Below are positions 48,175 through 57,299 of a stretch of DNA of 64,000 nt, in pieces; within the stretch, counting starts at the first letter, position 1; each line of letters starts with the position of its first letter. The position numbers and the translations under genes were made by a program. Origin of the DNA: VRUE01 sp963824215 (GTDB taxonomy: Bacteria; Actinomycetota; Thermoleophilia; Solirubrobacterales; 70-9). Location of the stretch: contig CAWGOE010000001.1 of the NCBI GenBank assembly GCA_963824215.1, positions 930,001-994,000 of the forward strand, read 5' to 3'. Under the pieces are notes generated by a model, which worked only from the letters and a program-made list of their open reading frames with translations, searched no databases and was not told where the DNA came from.

Positions 48175-50313
48175 TCACTGCGCCCGGCCCGTGACCGGCG
48201 TCGTCTCGCTGATTCCGAATCGTTCATACAACCTCCGCAGTGGCGCTGGCGCCCACCAGTTCCACTTGCCGAGTAGCTCCATCAGCGAGGGCACGAGCAG
48301 GGCGCGGATGATGCTGGCGTCGATCAGCACGGCCAGCGCCGTACCGACCCCGTTCTGCTTGATGAAGATGATCTGCGAGGTGGCGAAGGCGCCGATCGCG
48401 ACCGCAAAGAGCAGCGCCGCCGCGGTTACGATCCGCCCCGTGCGCTCGAGCCCGATCGCGACCGACTCCGAGTCCGAGGCACCGTTGTCGCGTGCCTCCT
48501 TGATCCGCGAGAGCAGGAAGACCGCGTAGTCGGTCGAGAGTCCGAAGGCGACGGCGAAGAGCAGGATCGGCATCGTCTGCTCGATCGCCCCGGTGCTCGT
48601 GTAATCGAGCAGGCTTTCGAAGCGGCCGTCCTGGAAGATCAGCACCAGCAACCCGAAGACGGCGCTGAGGTTGAGCACGTTCATGATCAGCGACTTGATC
48701 GGCAACACCACCGATCCGGTCATCAGGAAGAGGATCACGAGGGTTGCGATGACGATGATCGCGAAGGCGATCGGCAGGTGGCGGGTGAGGCTGTCCTGGA
48801 AGTCGATGAAATCGGCGGTTGCGCCGCCGACCAGGACGGTTGCCCCCGCCGGCGCTGGAACATCGCGCAGACGTTCCACCGTCGACTGGCTCGCCTCGAT
48901 GGCGAAGGGATTCGCCGAGATCGCCTGGATCGCGGTCACGCCTCCATCCAAGGGCTGGGGCGGGGCGACTGCGGCGACGCCGGGCGTCCGGCGGACCTCC
49001 GCCACGAGCACGGCCGTCTGCTCCTGCGTGGCGCCTTTGACCGAGAGCCAGATGGGCGTCTCGCGGTAGGGCGGGAACTCGGCGCTGACCGTGTCGTAGG
49101 CCTGCCGCGCGCTCGCATCCTTCGGCAGTACCTCTGGGTCGACGGTGTTGAACTTGATGCTGAAGAAGGGGAGGCCCAGGACGATCAGGAAGAGGGCGCT
49201 GAGCGTCGCGATCGGCAGCGGCCGGCGCATGACGAGGCGCGAGAGCCGGTACCAGAAGCCGTGCTCATCAGTCCGCGTCTCGGCCTCGGCGCGGCGCTGC
49301 AAGAAACGCGGCGAGAGCGAATTGACCCGCGTCCCAAGCAGGGTCAGAACGGCGGGCAACACGGTCAGTGAGATCAGCGCCGCCAGCAGCACGACCAGCG
49401 AGCCACCCAACCCCATCGAGTAGAGGAAGCGCTGCGGGAAGACGAGCAGCGAGGCGAGCGCCGCGGCTACGGTCAGCGAGGAGAAGAAGACGGTGCGGCC
49501 TGCGGTGGCGAGTACGCGGCGCATCGCGGGCAGGCCGGGACCATCTTTGGCGATCTCCTCGCGGTAGCGGGAGACGATGAAGAGGCTGTAGTCGATCGCC
49601 AGGCCCAACCCCAGACCGGTGGTTAGGTTGAGGGCGAAGATCGAGATCGAGCCGAATTCGCTTGCGACGCGGAGGATGAGGAAGGTGCCGACGATCGCCA
49701 GCACCCCGATCATCACCGGCAGCAGGGCGGCGACCAGGCTGCGGAAGAAGAGGAAGGAGAGCAGGAAGAGCAGCGGGAAGGCGAGCAGCTCGGCCCGTTT
49801 CAGGTCTTCCTCGACCTGCTTGTTGACCTGCTCCTGCGCGACCGCGGCGCCGCCGACCGTGATCCCGGGACGGCCGGCGAGCTCGTCGGCGATCTCACCG
49901 CCGGCCGCCTGCCACTCCTTGTCGTCGATCGGCACGAGGGAGACGGCTAGGTAGGTCGAGTCGCCGTCTTTGGAGACGAAGTCGCGCGAGCGGGTCGTGT
50001 AGAAGCTGCTGACCGACTTGACGTCGACGCGAGCGGTCAGCTCGCGTTCCAGCGCGGCAATGCGTTTGCGGGTCGCGGGCTGGACGACTGGGGCGTCCTC
50101 GACAACAACCAGCACGGCGGGGATGCGATTGCCGGCGTCCTGCAGTTGCTCCCGCGCTTCGACCGCCTCGGTCGAGGGGTCGTCGGCGCCGTAGGGGTCG
50201 AGACGGTCGGCGACGGAGCCACCGAGTACGCCGGCGAGGAGGAAGAAGGCGATTGCGATCAGGCCGACGCGGCCGGGGCGGCGATCGGCGAGGCGGGCGA
50301 GTGCGTCAAACAT
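48175..50313 (-). CDS. MmpL/RND-family transporter
   Basis: A 712-residue membrane protein with 12 predicted helices in two halves, each preceded by a large external domain. The MmpL motifs GLGLAIDYSLFIVSRYREE (first half) and AFGLSTDYAVFLLSRIKEA (second half) carry the G-x-x-x-D-Y proton-relay aspartates. FPQRFLYSMGLGGSLVVLLA lies between. Relatives export lipids or hydrophobic drugs using the proton gradient. It begins at ATG 50313, eight bases inside the end of the PadR gene, so it is co-translated with and likely controlled by that regulator. Confidence 0.92.
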   Translation of the reverse strand: MFDALARLADRRPGRVGLIAIAFFLLAGVLGGSVADRLDPYGADDPSTEAVEAREQLQDAGNRIPAVLVVVEDAPVVQPATRKRIAALERELTARVDVKSVSSFYTTRSRDFVSKDGDSTYLAVSLVPIDDKEWQAAGGEIADELAGRPGITVGGAAVAQEQVNKQVEEDLKRAELLAFPLLFLLSFLFFRSLVAALLPVMIGVLAIVGTFLILRVASEFGSISIFALNLTTGLGLGLAIDYSLFIVSRYREEIAKDGPGLPAMRRVLATAGRTVFFSSLTVAAALASLLVFPQRFLYSMGLGGSLVVLLAALISLTVLPAVLTLLGTRVNSLSPRFLQRRAEAETRTDEHGFWYRLSRLVMRRPLPIATLSALFLIVLGLPFFSIKFNTVDPEVLPKDASARQAYDTVSAEFPPYRETPIWLSVKGATQEQTAVLVAEVRRTPGVAAVAPPQPLDGGVTAIQAISANPFAIEASQSTVERLRDVPAPAGATVLVGGATADFIDFQDSLTRHLPIAFAIIVIATLVILFLMTGSVVLPIKSLIMNVLNLSAVFGLLVLIFQDGRFESLLDYTSTGAIEQTMPILLFAVAFGLSTDYAVFLLSRIKEARDNGASDSESVAIGLERTGRIVTAAALLFAVAIGAFATSQIIFIKQNGVGTALAVLIDASIIRALLVPSLMELLGKWNWWAPAPLRRLYERFGISETTPVTGRAQ

Positions 50314-50860
50314 CAGCTACTCCCTTCTCTCGTGCCGGGTCGAGCAGCTGGGCCTCCATCCGCTCGCACCATTTGGCGAACCAGTCGTTGAACTCGATCC
50401 CCGCCCGCAGCACCATCAGCGGAAAGGGGTCCTCGACGTTTTCCATCTTTTGCGGCTCCATCGAGCGCAGGCGCTCGCTCAGCTCGAGTCGTCGCTCGCG
50501 CATCGCTCGCAGCGTCTCGACCGCCTCGCCAGGCGCCAGCACCCCGGAGAAGAAAAGTTTCAGCAGCCCTTCTTCGCGCATCTCTGAAGCTTCGGGCGGC
50601 TCGCGCAGCCATTCCTTCAGCGCTGCTTCCCCGTCGGCGGTAATAGCGTATAGCGTCCGCTTGCGGTCCCCCTGCGAGGCATCGGTTCCCTCGACCAAGC
50701 CAGCCTCCGAGAGCTTTTTCAGCTCTGGATAGATCTGCCCGTAGCTGGCCGTCCAGAAGAAGCGGGTCGTATTGTCGACCGCCGCCTTGATCTCGTAGCC
50801 CGAGCGCGGCTCGCGCGAAACCATGCCGAGGATCACGTAGGCGGTTGGGCTCAATTCCAT
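50306..50860 (-). CDS. PadR-family transcriptional regulator
   Basis: A 184-residue regulator. PTAYVILGMVSREPRSGYEI-KAAVDNTTRFFW is the PadR winged helix; YGQIYPELKKLSEAGLVEGT and DRKRTLYAITADGEAALKEWL are its wing; the C-terminal coiled region (RRLELSERLRSMEPQKMENV) makes the dimer interface of the PadR-s2/Vir type. It likely represses the downstream MmpL transporter and itself, with release by an effector. ATG 50860; operator-like direct repeats are at 50869-50891. Confidence 0.92.
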   Translation of the reverse strand: MELSPTAYVILGMVSREPRSGYEIKAAVDNTTRFFWTASYGQIYPELKKLSEAGLVEGTDASQGDRKRTLYAITADGEAALKEWLREPPEASEMREEGLLKLFFSGVLAPGEAVETLRAMRERRLELSERLRSMEPQKMENVEDPFPLMVLRAGIEFNDWFAKWCERMEAQLLDPAREKGVADV

Positions 50861-50868
50861 AGCTTCTA

Positions 50869-50891
50869 GATATATCCCACCGATATATCCC
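50869..50891. promoter_or_regulatory. direct-repeat operator upstream of the PadR gene
   Basis: GATATATCCC occurs twice (50869-50878 and 50882-50891), 13 bases apart, starting nine bases before the PadR ATG. The GATATATC core is self-complementary, so each unit is also a palindrome. PadR regulators bind ATAT-containing dyads near their own start. Confidence 0.6.
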
Positions 50892-50921
50892 TAAGTGTGA
50901 TTCCGCTCACTCAAATCGGGA

Positions 50922-50967
50922 CGTGTCCGAGTTTTTGCGTCGCATGAGAAGCAAAAACTCGGACACG
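50922..50967. terminator. 17-bp perfect stem hairpin between padR and lysC
   Basis: CGTGTCCGAGTTTTTGC (50922-50938) pairs perfectly with GCAAAAACTCGGACACG (50951-50967) around a 12-base loop. A second small hairpin GCCAG/CTGGC follows directly (50967-50979). It lies between divergent genes, upstream of lysC, so a pure terminator role is unexpected; it could insulate or attenuate. Confidence 0.45.
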
Positions 50968-50999
50968 CCAGATCCTGGCGCGACTATCCTCGGTCGTTC

Positions 51000-52298
51000 A
51001 TGGCTGAGCCCACCTCCGACATAGTGGTGATGAAGTTCGGCGGCACCTCCGTCGCCGGCGCCGAGGAGATCAAGCGCGCGGCACGGCGGATGGTCGCCGC
51101 CCGCGAGGCCGGCCACCGTGTCGTTGCCGTGCTCTCCGCCCGCGGCAAGACCACCGACGAGCTCGTCGCCCAGGCGATGGAGATATCTGAGCGCCCGGTG
51201 GCGCGCGAGATGGACATGCTCCTCTCGACCGGCGAGCGGATCTCCTGCGCGCTCTGCGCGATGGCGATCCACGACATGGGCCACAACGCGATCTCGCTGA
51301 CCGGATCACAGGCCGGCATCGTCACCGACTCCTCCCACACCCGGGCGAAGATCATCGACGTCCGCGCCGAGCGCATCCGCGAGACCCTGGAGGGCGACAG
51401 GATCGTCCTCGTCGCCGGCTTTCAGGGCGTCTCCACCGAGAGCCAGGACGTGACCACGCTGGGCCGGGGCGGCTCCGACACGACCGCGGTCGCCCTTGCG
51501 GCGGCGCTCAGCGCCAGCGTCTGTGAGATCTACACCGACGTCGCCGGCGTCTTCAGCGCCGACCCGCGCATCGTCCCGGACGCGCGCAAGCTCACCGTCA
51601 CCTCCTATGAGGAGATGCTCGAGATGTCGGCCTCGGGGGCAAAGGTGCTGCAGTTGCGCTCGGTCGAGTATGCGCGCAACAACGGCGTGCGCATCCACTG
51701 CCGCAGCAGCTTCGAGGACGGCCCCGGTACCCTCGTCGTCTCCGAAGAGGAAAGCGAGCAGCAGACCATGGAGCAACCCTTTGTGACCGCAGTGACCCAC
51801 TCCGACGGCGAGGCGCGGGTGACGCTGACTGGGGTCCGCGACGAACCTGGTGTAGCCGGGCGGATCTTCACCGCGCTGGCGGCCGCCGGCATCAACGTCG
51901 ACGTGATCATCCAGAACGAGCCGGTTGGCGACGACGCGCTGGCCGATCTCTCTTTCACCGTTGACCGCTCCGATCTGACCGGTGCGACCGACACGGTGCG
52001 CGAGCTTGACGTCAGCCAGGACGTGCGCACCGACGAGCGGATCGGCAAGGTCTCGATCGTCGGCGCCGGCATGCGCTCCCACCCCGGCGTCGCCGCCAAG
52101 GTCTTCGAGGTGCTGGGCGGCGAGGGGATCAACATCGAGATGATCTCCACCTCGCCGATCAAGATCTCCTGCGTCATCTCCGCCGACCGGGTCCCCGACG
52201 CGGTCCGCGCCCTGCACCAGGCCTTCGAGCTCGGCGAGGACGCGGTCAAAGCCGAGGACCCGATGGGCGCGGGACACCGTCCAACGGTCAGCGGCTGA
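51000..52298 (+). CDS. lysC: aspartate kinase
   Basis: A 432-residue enzyme. VVMKFGGTSVAGAEEIKR holds the K-FGGTS phosphate-binding motif (residue 12 on), LSTGERISCALCAMAI the substrate region, and TLGRGGSDTTAVALAAALSA the ATP site. Two C-terminal ACT domains follow (about 272-345 VTLTGVRDEPGVAGRIFTAL; about 352-420 VSIVGAGMRSHPGVAAKVFE), the usual site of Lys/Thr feedback inhibition. It phosphorylates aspartate, the first step to lysine, methionine, threonine and diaminopimelate. Paired with asd 16 bases downstream. The frame may also contain an internal beta-subunit start, as in other actinobacteria, but I did not find a clear ribosome-binding site for one. Confidence 0.97.
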   Translation: MAEPTSDIVVMKFGGTSVAGAEEIKRAARRMVAAREAGHRVVAVLSARGKTTDELVAQAMEISERPVAREMDMLLSTGERISCALCAMAIHDMGHNAISLTGSQAGIVTDSSHTRAKIIDVRAERIRETLEGDRIVLVAGFQGVSTESQDVTTLGRGGSDTTAVALAAALSASVCEIYTDVAGVFSADPRIVPDARKLTVTSYEEMLEMSASGAKVLQLRSVEYARNNGVRIHCRSSFEDGPGTLVVSEEESEQQTMEQPFVTAVTHSDGEARVTLTGVRDEPGVAGRIFTALAAAGINVDVIIQNEPVGDDALADLSFTVDRSDLTGATDTVRELDVSQDVRTDERIGKVSIVGAGMRSHPGVAAKVFEVLGGEGINIEMISTSPIKISCVISADRVPDAVRALHQAFELGEDAVKAEDPMGAGHRPTVSG

Positions 52299-52314
52299 GC
52301 CACGCCATACTCGG

Positions 52315-53343
52315 ATGATGGCTGGCGACGGATACAGAGTCGGGGTTCTCGGCGCGACCGGGCTGGTCGGCACGACGATCCTCGAGCTGCTCGCCGACCG
52401 CCGCTTCCCGGCCTCGCAGGTAGTGCCCTTCGCCTCAGAGCGCTCTGCCGGCAAGTCGCTCGAGTGGGGCGATGAGCAGCTCGAGGTACGTCCTCTCAAC
52501 GAGGAGACCATTCAGGGTCTGGACATCGTCCTCTCTTCGGCCGGGGGGGCGATCAGCGCCGAGTGGACGCCGAAGCTGGTCGATGCCGGCGCCGTCGTCG
52601 TCGACAACACCAGCTACTGGCGCATGCACGACGACGTGCCGCTGGTCGTCGCCGAGGTCAATCCCGACGACCTCGCCGGGCACAAGGGGATCGTCGCCAA
52701 CCCCAACTGCTCGACCATGCAGATGGTCGTCGCGCTGAAGCCGCTCTACGACGCGGCGGGGATCGAGCGTTTGGTTATCTCGACCTACCAGGCGGTCTCG
52801 GGCACCGGCAAGGCGGCAATCGACGAGTTGACCGCGCAGTCTCGCGCTGCGCTCGACGGGGGCGACCCGGTCGCCTCGGTCTATCCGCACCAGATCGCCT
52901 TCAACGCCCTGCCGCAGGCGGGCAGCTTCCCCGACGGCGACGATCACACCGACGAGGAGCGCAAGCTGATCAACGAGACGCGCAAGATCCTCGGCGACGC
53001 GAAGATCCGGGTCAGCGCAACCTGCGTCCGCGTGCCCGTCGTCAGCGGCCATTCCGAGGCGGTCAACGTCGAGACCCGCGAGCCGCTCGACCCCGAGCGC
53101 GCCCGTGAGCTGCTCGCCGCCGCGTCGGGCGTGACCGTCCTCGACGACCCCGCCTCGGCGAGCTACCCGATGGCGATCGACGCCGCCGGCAAGGACGACG
53201 TCTTCGTCGGCCGCATCCGCCGTGACCCCGGCAACGAGCGTGCGCTCGACATCTGGGTCGTCTCCGACAACCTGCGCAAGGGCGCCGCCACCAACACCGT
53301 CCAGCTTGCCGAGCTGCTGGTAGAGCGGGACCTGCTCGGCTGA
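52315..53343 (+). CDS. asd: aspartate-semialdehyde dehydrogenase
   Basis: A 342-residue enzyme; ATG 52315 or ATG 52318. YRVGVLGATGLVGTTILELL is the NADP-binding start, IVANPNCSTMQMVVAL contains the catalytic Cys (about 131), YQAVSGTGKAAIDEL the middle, and VPVVSGHSEAVNVE the catalytic His (about 244). It reduces aspartyl phosphate to the semialdehyde, following LysC. Full length. Downstream, the VapC gene converges with only two bases between the ends. Confidence 0.97.
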   Translation: MMAGDGYRVGVLGATGLVGTTILELLADRRFPASQVVPFASERSAGKSLEWGDEQLEVRPLNEETIQGLDIVLSSAGGAISAEWTPKLVDAGAVVVDNTSYWRMHDDVPLVVAEVNPDDLAGHKGIVANPNCSTMQMVVALKPLYDAAGIERLVISTYQAVSGTGKAAIDELTAQSRAALDGGDPVASVYPHQIAFNALPQAGSFPDGDDHTDEERKLINETRKILGDAKIRVSATCVRVPVVSGHSEAVNVETREPLDPERARELLAAASGVTVLDDPASASYPMAIDAAGKDDVFVGRIRRDPGNERALDIWVVSDNLRKGAATNTVQLAELLVERDLLG

Positions 53344-53345
53344 CC

Positions 53346-53774
53346 TCAGCGAAGGGGGTCGGTCCAGCGCAGACCCTCGAAGCGGGTGAAGTCGGTGTCG
53401 TGAGAGCAGAGCTCGGCGCCGTGCTCGATCGCCAGGGCCGCGAGATGGGCATCGCTGGTCAGGTTGCCGCCCGTTCCGAGCGGCTCGAGCAGGCGCTGCA
53501 GTGTGGCGGCATGCTGATGGGTCGGATGGACCACTGCGGCGATCGGCTGACTGAGCCAGCTGTTGACGAATTCGAACGCCTTGGCGGGCGAGAGGGCGTT
53601 GCCAAAGGCAGCGGGGTTGGTCGAGATGCGGATGAAGCCGATCAGGGCCAGCCAGGCGAAGCCCACTTCCTCGGTCCCCGACAGCGTCTGCTCGAGCCAC
53701 GAGCGGGCTTGCGCATTGTGGGGCGAAGTCTCGTCTGCCGTATAGAGGAGCAGGTTGACGTCTGGCAGCTTCAC
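53346..53774 (-). CDS. VapC-type PIN-domain toxin
   Basis: A 142-residue PIN-domain ribonuclease. MKLPDVNLLLYTADETSPHN has the first Asp, VGFAWLALIGFIRISTNPAA is the family core (here without the usual Glu in that helix), TSDAHLAALAIEHGAEL and SHDTDFTRFEGLRWTDPL supply the other acidic residues. VapC toxins cut tRNA or rRNA. GTG 53774 overlaps the antitoxin stop (GTGA). It is a second, apparently intact toxin-antitoxin pair, unlike the broken one at 2170-2607. Confidence 0.88.
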   Translation of the reverse strand: MKLPDVNLLLYTADETSPHNAQARSWLEQTLSGTEEVGFAWLALIGFIRISTNPAAFGNALSPAKAFEFVNSWLSQPIAAVVHPTHQHAATLQRLLEPLGTGGNLTSDAHLAALAIEHGAELCSHDTDFTRFEGLRWTDPLR

Positions 53775-54040
53775 TTGCCCATTCGCATCTTGCGTATCGT
53801 CTCGGCGTCTTCGAGTTCGCCCGCAAGCTGCAGGGCCTTGACCAGGTTGACGCCGGGCCTCGCTTCCATCCGTTGAGCAGGGGGGAGTCGATAGGGCTTC
53901 GATTTCGCCCTCGCCTCGCCTCGCTCGAAGCCTCGCCGCACCGCCCCGTTCAGCGCCTCCTTGAAAGAGATGCCACGGTCGCGCGCCGCTTCCTTCAGCT
54001 TTGCGGCGACATCGGGATCGAGGGTGACCGTGGTGCGCAT
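53771..54040 (-). CDS. ribbon-helix-helix VapB-type antitoxin
   Basis: An 89-residue antitoxin; ATG 54040 gives MRTTVTLDPDVAAKLKEAAR, the canonical RHH strand and helix, followed by SFKEALNGAVRRGFERG. The rest (PGVNLVKALQLAGELEDAET) is the toxin-binding tail. A frame start eight codons upstream is possible but adds only a cysteine-rich stretch. It represses its own operon and neutralises the VapC encoded directly after. Confidence 0.88.
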   Translation of the reverse strand: MRTTVTLDPDVAAKLKEAARDRGISFKEALNGAVRRGFERGEARAKSKPYRLPPAQRMEARPGVNLVKALQLAGELEDAETIRKMRMGK

Positions 54041-54070
54041 GCAAGCATCATAGCAGCAGGGCATGTGCTG

Positions 54071-55228
54071 TCATGATGTCTTGACCTTGGTTTCGCGGCT
54101 GAGCCGCCGAAGCGCAAACGGCGCCAGCAGGGTGGTGAGGATCGACATGCCCACCACCACACCGAAGAGTTCGGGGTCGACGACCCCCTCGGCGGCGCCG
54201 ATCGAGGCGACGACGATGCCGACCTCGCCCCGCGGCACCATGCCGATGCCGACGATCCTCGCTTGCTCGCGCCCCAGCCCGCGCGCCGCCAGGTAGCTGG
54301 GGATCAACTTGGTGACGATCGCCAGCGCGGTGATCGTCACGAGCAGCAGCAGCGCGTGTCCGCCGAGCAGCGAGTCGAGGTTGAGCTCGATGCCGATGAA
54401 GGCGAAGAAGAAGGGGGGGAAGAAGGCGTAGAGCGGCTTCACCTCCTCCTCGATCGCGTTCTGGTCCTTGGTCTCGGCGACGATCATCCCGGCGAGGAAG
54501 GCACCGATCAGCGCCGCAAGTCCGATCTGGGCCGAGAAGGCGGCGAGGCCGAGGCAGAGGATCACCGCCGGCAGCAGCGGCGAGTCGGCGAAGCGCGGCG
54601 CGTCGAGTAGCTGAGGTCGCCGCTGCAGAAGCTGCGTTCCGCCCAGGGCGAAGAAAGCGACGAAGGCGATCGCGAGGGCGAGCGAGAGAGCGATGTTGCC
54701 GGCGTCGACCCCACCGTCGGCAGCCATCCCAACCGCCACTGAGAGCAGGATCAGGGCGAGGATGTCGTCGACGACGGCGGCGCCGAGCACGGTGCGGGCG
54801 GCGGCGCTGCGGGCGATGCCGAGATCGAGGAACGTCGCGGAGGTGATGCCGGCGCTGGTCGCGGCCAGCGCCGCGCCGAGGAAGACGCTGGTCTCGGTGC
54901 TCTCCCCGAGCACGACGCCGAGCCCGATCCCGCCCAGGAAGGGCAAGACGACGCCGGCGCTGCCGACCGTGATCGCGATCCGCCCGACCGTGCGCATCTC
55001 CGAGAGGCGCGTTTTCAGGCCGACCCAGAAGAGCAGGAAGACGACGCCCAGCTCGGAGAAGACCTCCAACACCTCGCCGGGCTCGACCCACCCCAACAGC
55101 GAGGGCCCTATCAGGACGCCCGCAAGGATCTCGCCGACGATCGCCGGCTGGCCGATGCGCTTGAAGACCTCGTCGCCGAGCTTGGCGGCGAGGAGGACAA
55201 GAAAGAGGTCGGTAAGGACCTCCGCCAC
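54071..55228 (-). CDS. CPA2-family cation:proton antiporter
   Basis: A 385-residue membrane protein with about 12 helices. GQPAIVGEILAGVLIGPSLLG and FSELGVVFLLFWVGLKTRLSEM are the exchanger's helices 2 and 3. The discontinuous helix GAALAATSAGITSATFLDLG and GAAVVDDILALILLS (helix 5 with adjacent Asp residues, D-D) predict electrogenic exchange of two protons per Na+ or K+. No regulatory C-terminal domain. It follows the Sdh genes by six bases on the same strand, so it is probably co-transcribed with them. Confidence 0.9.
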   Translation of the reverse strand: MAEVLTDLFLVLLAAKLGDEVFKRIGQPAIVGEILAGVLIGPSLLGWVEPGEVLEVFSELGVVFLLFWVGLKTRLSEMRTVGRIAITVGSAGVVLPFLGGIGLGVVLGESTETSVFLGAALAATSAGITSATFLDLGIARSAAARTVLGAAVVDDILALILLSVAVGMAADGGVDAGNIALSLALAIAFVAFFALGGTQLLQRRPQLLDAPRFADSPLLPAVILCLGLAAFSAQIGLAALIGAFLAGMIVAETKDQNAIEEEVKPLYAFFPPFFFAFIGIELNLDSLLGGHALLLLVTITALAIVTKLIPSYLAARGLGREQARIVGIGMVPRGEVGIVVASIGAAEGVVDPELFGVVVGMSILTTLLAPFALRRLSRETKVKTS

Positions 55229-55234
55229 GCCGCC

Positions 55235-56134
55235 CTAGGCGGTCGCCGGAGCTGCCAAGCGCTCCTCGACCCAGTCGGTCGAGGCGATGTGCTTGCTCAT
55301 CCCGAGCTGCTTCGGCTCGGCGCCGAGGGCGAGGCCGACGAGCTGCGGCAGGTGCAGGACGGCGAGGCCGAGGTCACGGTTGACGACCTTGGCCGCCTCG
55401 GGCTGCTGCATGTCGAGGTTGAGGTGGCAGAGCGGGCAGGGGGTGACCAGGCAGTCGGCGCCGGCGTCGATCGCGTCGCCGACGTGGGTGCCGGACTGGC
55501 GCAGCGAGGTCTCGCGGTTCATCGTGATCACCGGGAAGCCGCAGCACTTGCGGGCGCCGTCGTACTCGACGACCTCGCCGCCGAGCGCTTCGATCACCTT
55601 CTCCAAATAGATGTCGCGGTCGGGGAACTCGTCGTAGCCGAGCCGCTCCTTTGGCCGCACCACGTAGCAGCCGTAGAAGGGGCCGACGCGGAGGCCGGAC
55701 AGCGGCCGGGTGACCTGCTCGGCGAGCCGGTCGAGTCCGTAGTCCTCGACCAGCAGCCAGAGGAAGTTTTTGTTGGTGAAGCCGTCCTTGCCCTTCTCGT
55801 AGGAGAGGCCCTGGCCGCTCAGCACCTCGTTGATGTGGGCGCGATACGAGGAATCGGCATCCAATCGTTGTTGACACTCTGATTGGGCGCCCTGGCAGGT
55901 CGAGCAGATGTTCATCATCGCCAGCCCGGTCTGTTGGGCGAGGGCGAAGGTGCGGGCGTTGAGCGTGTCGGCGAGCTCCTGGTTGTGCTCGGCGATTACT
56001 CCGGCGCCGCAGCAGTTGGCGCGGTCGAGCTCGACCAGCTCGATCCCCAGTCGCTCGGCGACCAGCGCCATCGAGCCGTGCAGCTCGGTGGTGAAGCCGC
56101 GCGAGACGCAGCCGGGCCAGTAAGCGAGCTTCAT
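55235..56134 (-). CDS. CCG-domain subunit of non-classical succinate dehydrogenase (SdhE/HdrB-like)
   Basis: A 299-residue protein with two CCG domains. YWPGCVSRG, ANCCGAGVIAEHN and CSTCQGAQSEC make the first set; FYGCYVV, ARKCCGFPVITMN and CPLCHLNLD the second, each with the C-x-n-CC-G-x-n-C-x-x-C pattern of heterodisulfide reductase B and of the SdhE subunit of archaeal and cyanobacterial type-E succinate:quinone reductases. It binds an unusual 4Fe-4S cluster and replaces the heme-carrying membrane anchors. ATG 56134 overlaps the sdhB stop by four bases. Confidence 0.88.
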   Translation of the reverse strand: MKLAYWPGCVSRGFTTELHGSMALVAERLGIELVELDRANCCGAGVIAEHNQELADTLNARTFALAQQTGLAMMNICSTCQGAQSECQQRLDADSSYRAHINEVLSGQGLSYEKGKDGFTNKNFLWLLVEDYGLDRLAEQVTRPLSGLRVGPFYGCYVVRPKERLGYDEFPDRDIYLEKVIEALGGEVVEYDGARKCCGFPVITMNRETSLRQSGTHVGDAIDAGADCLVTPCPLCHLNLDMQQPEAAKVVNRDLGLAVLHLPQLVGLALGAEPKQLGMSKHIASTDWVEERLAAPATA

Positions 56135-57288
56135 GCAGTCTCCTCCTTCGCGGCCTTAGCCTCGTCCGCCAGTGCGGCGTCGGTCGGCTCGTCGGGCTCG
56201 GGCTCGACGTCCTCCTCGCCCTTGATGTAGATGTTGAATTCCTCGCGGTGCTCCTCGGCGTGCTTGTAGATCGCCTGGACCTCGTCCTGGGCGCCGTCGG
56301 GCAGCTTCGGGTGGATGCCGGGGATCAGCTTCGGCAGCGAGCGCATCTTGCCCGTGCGCAGGCCGCGGATCGCCGTCGGCAGTGAGCCGAGCATTTCCTT
56401 GATCGCCCGTTTGCTCGGTTTCAGCTTGCCTTTGAGGCCCGGGGCGAAGGACTCCTGGAGCAGCAGCGACTCGTCGAGCGTGCCCTTCTTCTCGATGATC
56501 TTGACGAAGGCGACCTCGTGGTCGTGGCCGCTGTTCGGATCTTCGATCCCCTCTTCGCCGGCTTTACGGCGCAGCCGCATGATCTGGTCCATCGGCGCCA
56601 CGCCCTTGGGGCAGGCGTCGATGCAGCTGAAGCAGTGGGTGCAGTCGTAGATCCCGTGCGGGTCCTCGGCCAGGTCGTGTAGCCGCTCCACGGTCTCGCC
56701 ATCACGTGGGTCGCCGACGAAGCGGTAGGCCTTGGCCAGTGCCGCCGGGCCGATGAAGTCGGGGTCCGCCTCCATCGAGAGGCAGGAGGAGACGCAGGCG
56801 CCGCACTGGATGCAGGCCATCGACTGGGTGATGTCGATCATCGACTCGGGCTCGACCACGTACTCGCGCTCAGGCGCCTCGCCGTGGGGGAGGAGCCAGG
56901 GGGTGACGCGGCGGATCTTGGTCCAGTGCGTCGACTCCATGTCGGTGATCAGGTCCTTGATCACGGGCATGTTCCCCATCGGCTCGACCACGATCGTGTT
57001 GTCGCCCTCGCCGACGCTCGCCATCTTGTCGGACAGCTCCTGCGCCTCGCCGATCTGGGTCTTGCAGCCGAGGCCGGACTGGCCGTTGATCTTCATCCCG
57101 CAGGAGCCGCAGATCGCCGCGCGGCACGAGCAGCGCACCGAGAGCGAGCCGTCCTCGCGGTCCTTGGCCTGGAGGATGCCGTCGAGGACCGAGAGCGAGG
57201 GGTCGAGGTCGACCTTGAACTCCTCCCAGTAAGCACCCTCGCCGCTCTCCGGCTGGTAACGGCGGACTTTCAGCGTGTAGGTGGCCAT
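56131..57288 (-). CDS. sdhB: succinate dehydrogenase iron-sulfur subunit
   Basis: A 385-residue protein. CSCRAAICGSCGMKINGQSG binds the 2Fe-2S cluster; CIQCGACVSSC and CTHCFSCIDACPKG bind the remaining clusters. Classical SdhB has about 240 residues; the extra 120 at the C-terminus (from about LKGKLKPSKRAIKEML) are charged and helical and end in an acidic Glu/Asp/Ala tail. It passes electrons from the flavin of SdhA toward the CCG subunit and quinone. ATG 57288 follows AGAGGACGCTAG, 11 bases after sdhA. Confidence 0.94.
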   Translation of the reverse strand: MATYTLKVRRYQPESGEGAYWEEFKVDLDPSLSVLDGILQAKDREDGSLSVRCSCRAAICGSCGMKINGQSGLGCKTQIGEAQELSDKMASVGEGDNTIVVEPMGNMPVIKDLITDMESTHWTKIRRVTPWLLPHGEAPEREYVVEPESMIDITQSMACIQCGACVSSCLSMEADPDFIGPAALAKAYRFVGDPRDGETVERLHDLAEDPHGIYDCTHCFSCIDACPKGVAPMDQIMRLRRKAGEEGIEDPNSGHDHEVAFVKIIEKKGTLDESLLLQESFAPGLKGKLKPSKRAIKEMLGSLPTAIRGLRTGKMRSLPKLIPGIHPKLPDGAQDEVQAIYKHAEEHREEFNIYIKGEEDVEPEPDEPTDAALADEAKAAKEETA

Positions 57289-57299
57289 CTAGCGTCCTC

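Noticed and set aside
50861..50999. Lysine riboswitch before lysC
   Set aside because: The region is only 139 bases, without the conserved lysine-riboswitch core; its one strong structure is a simple 17-bp hairpin.
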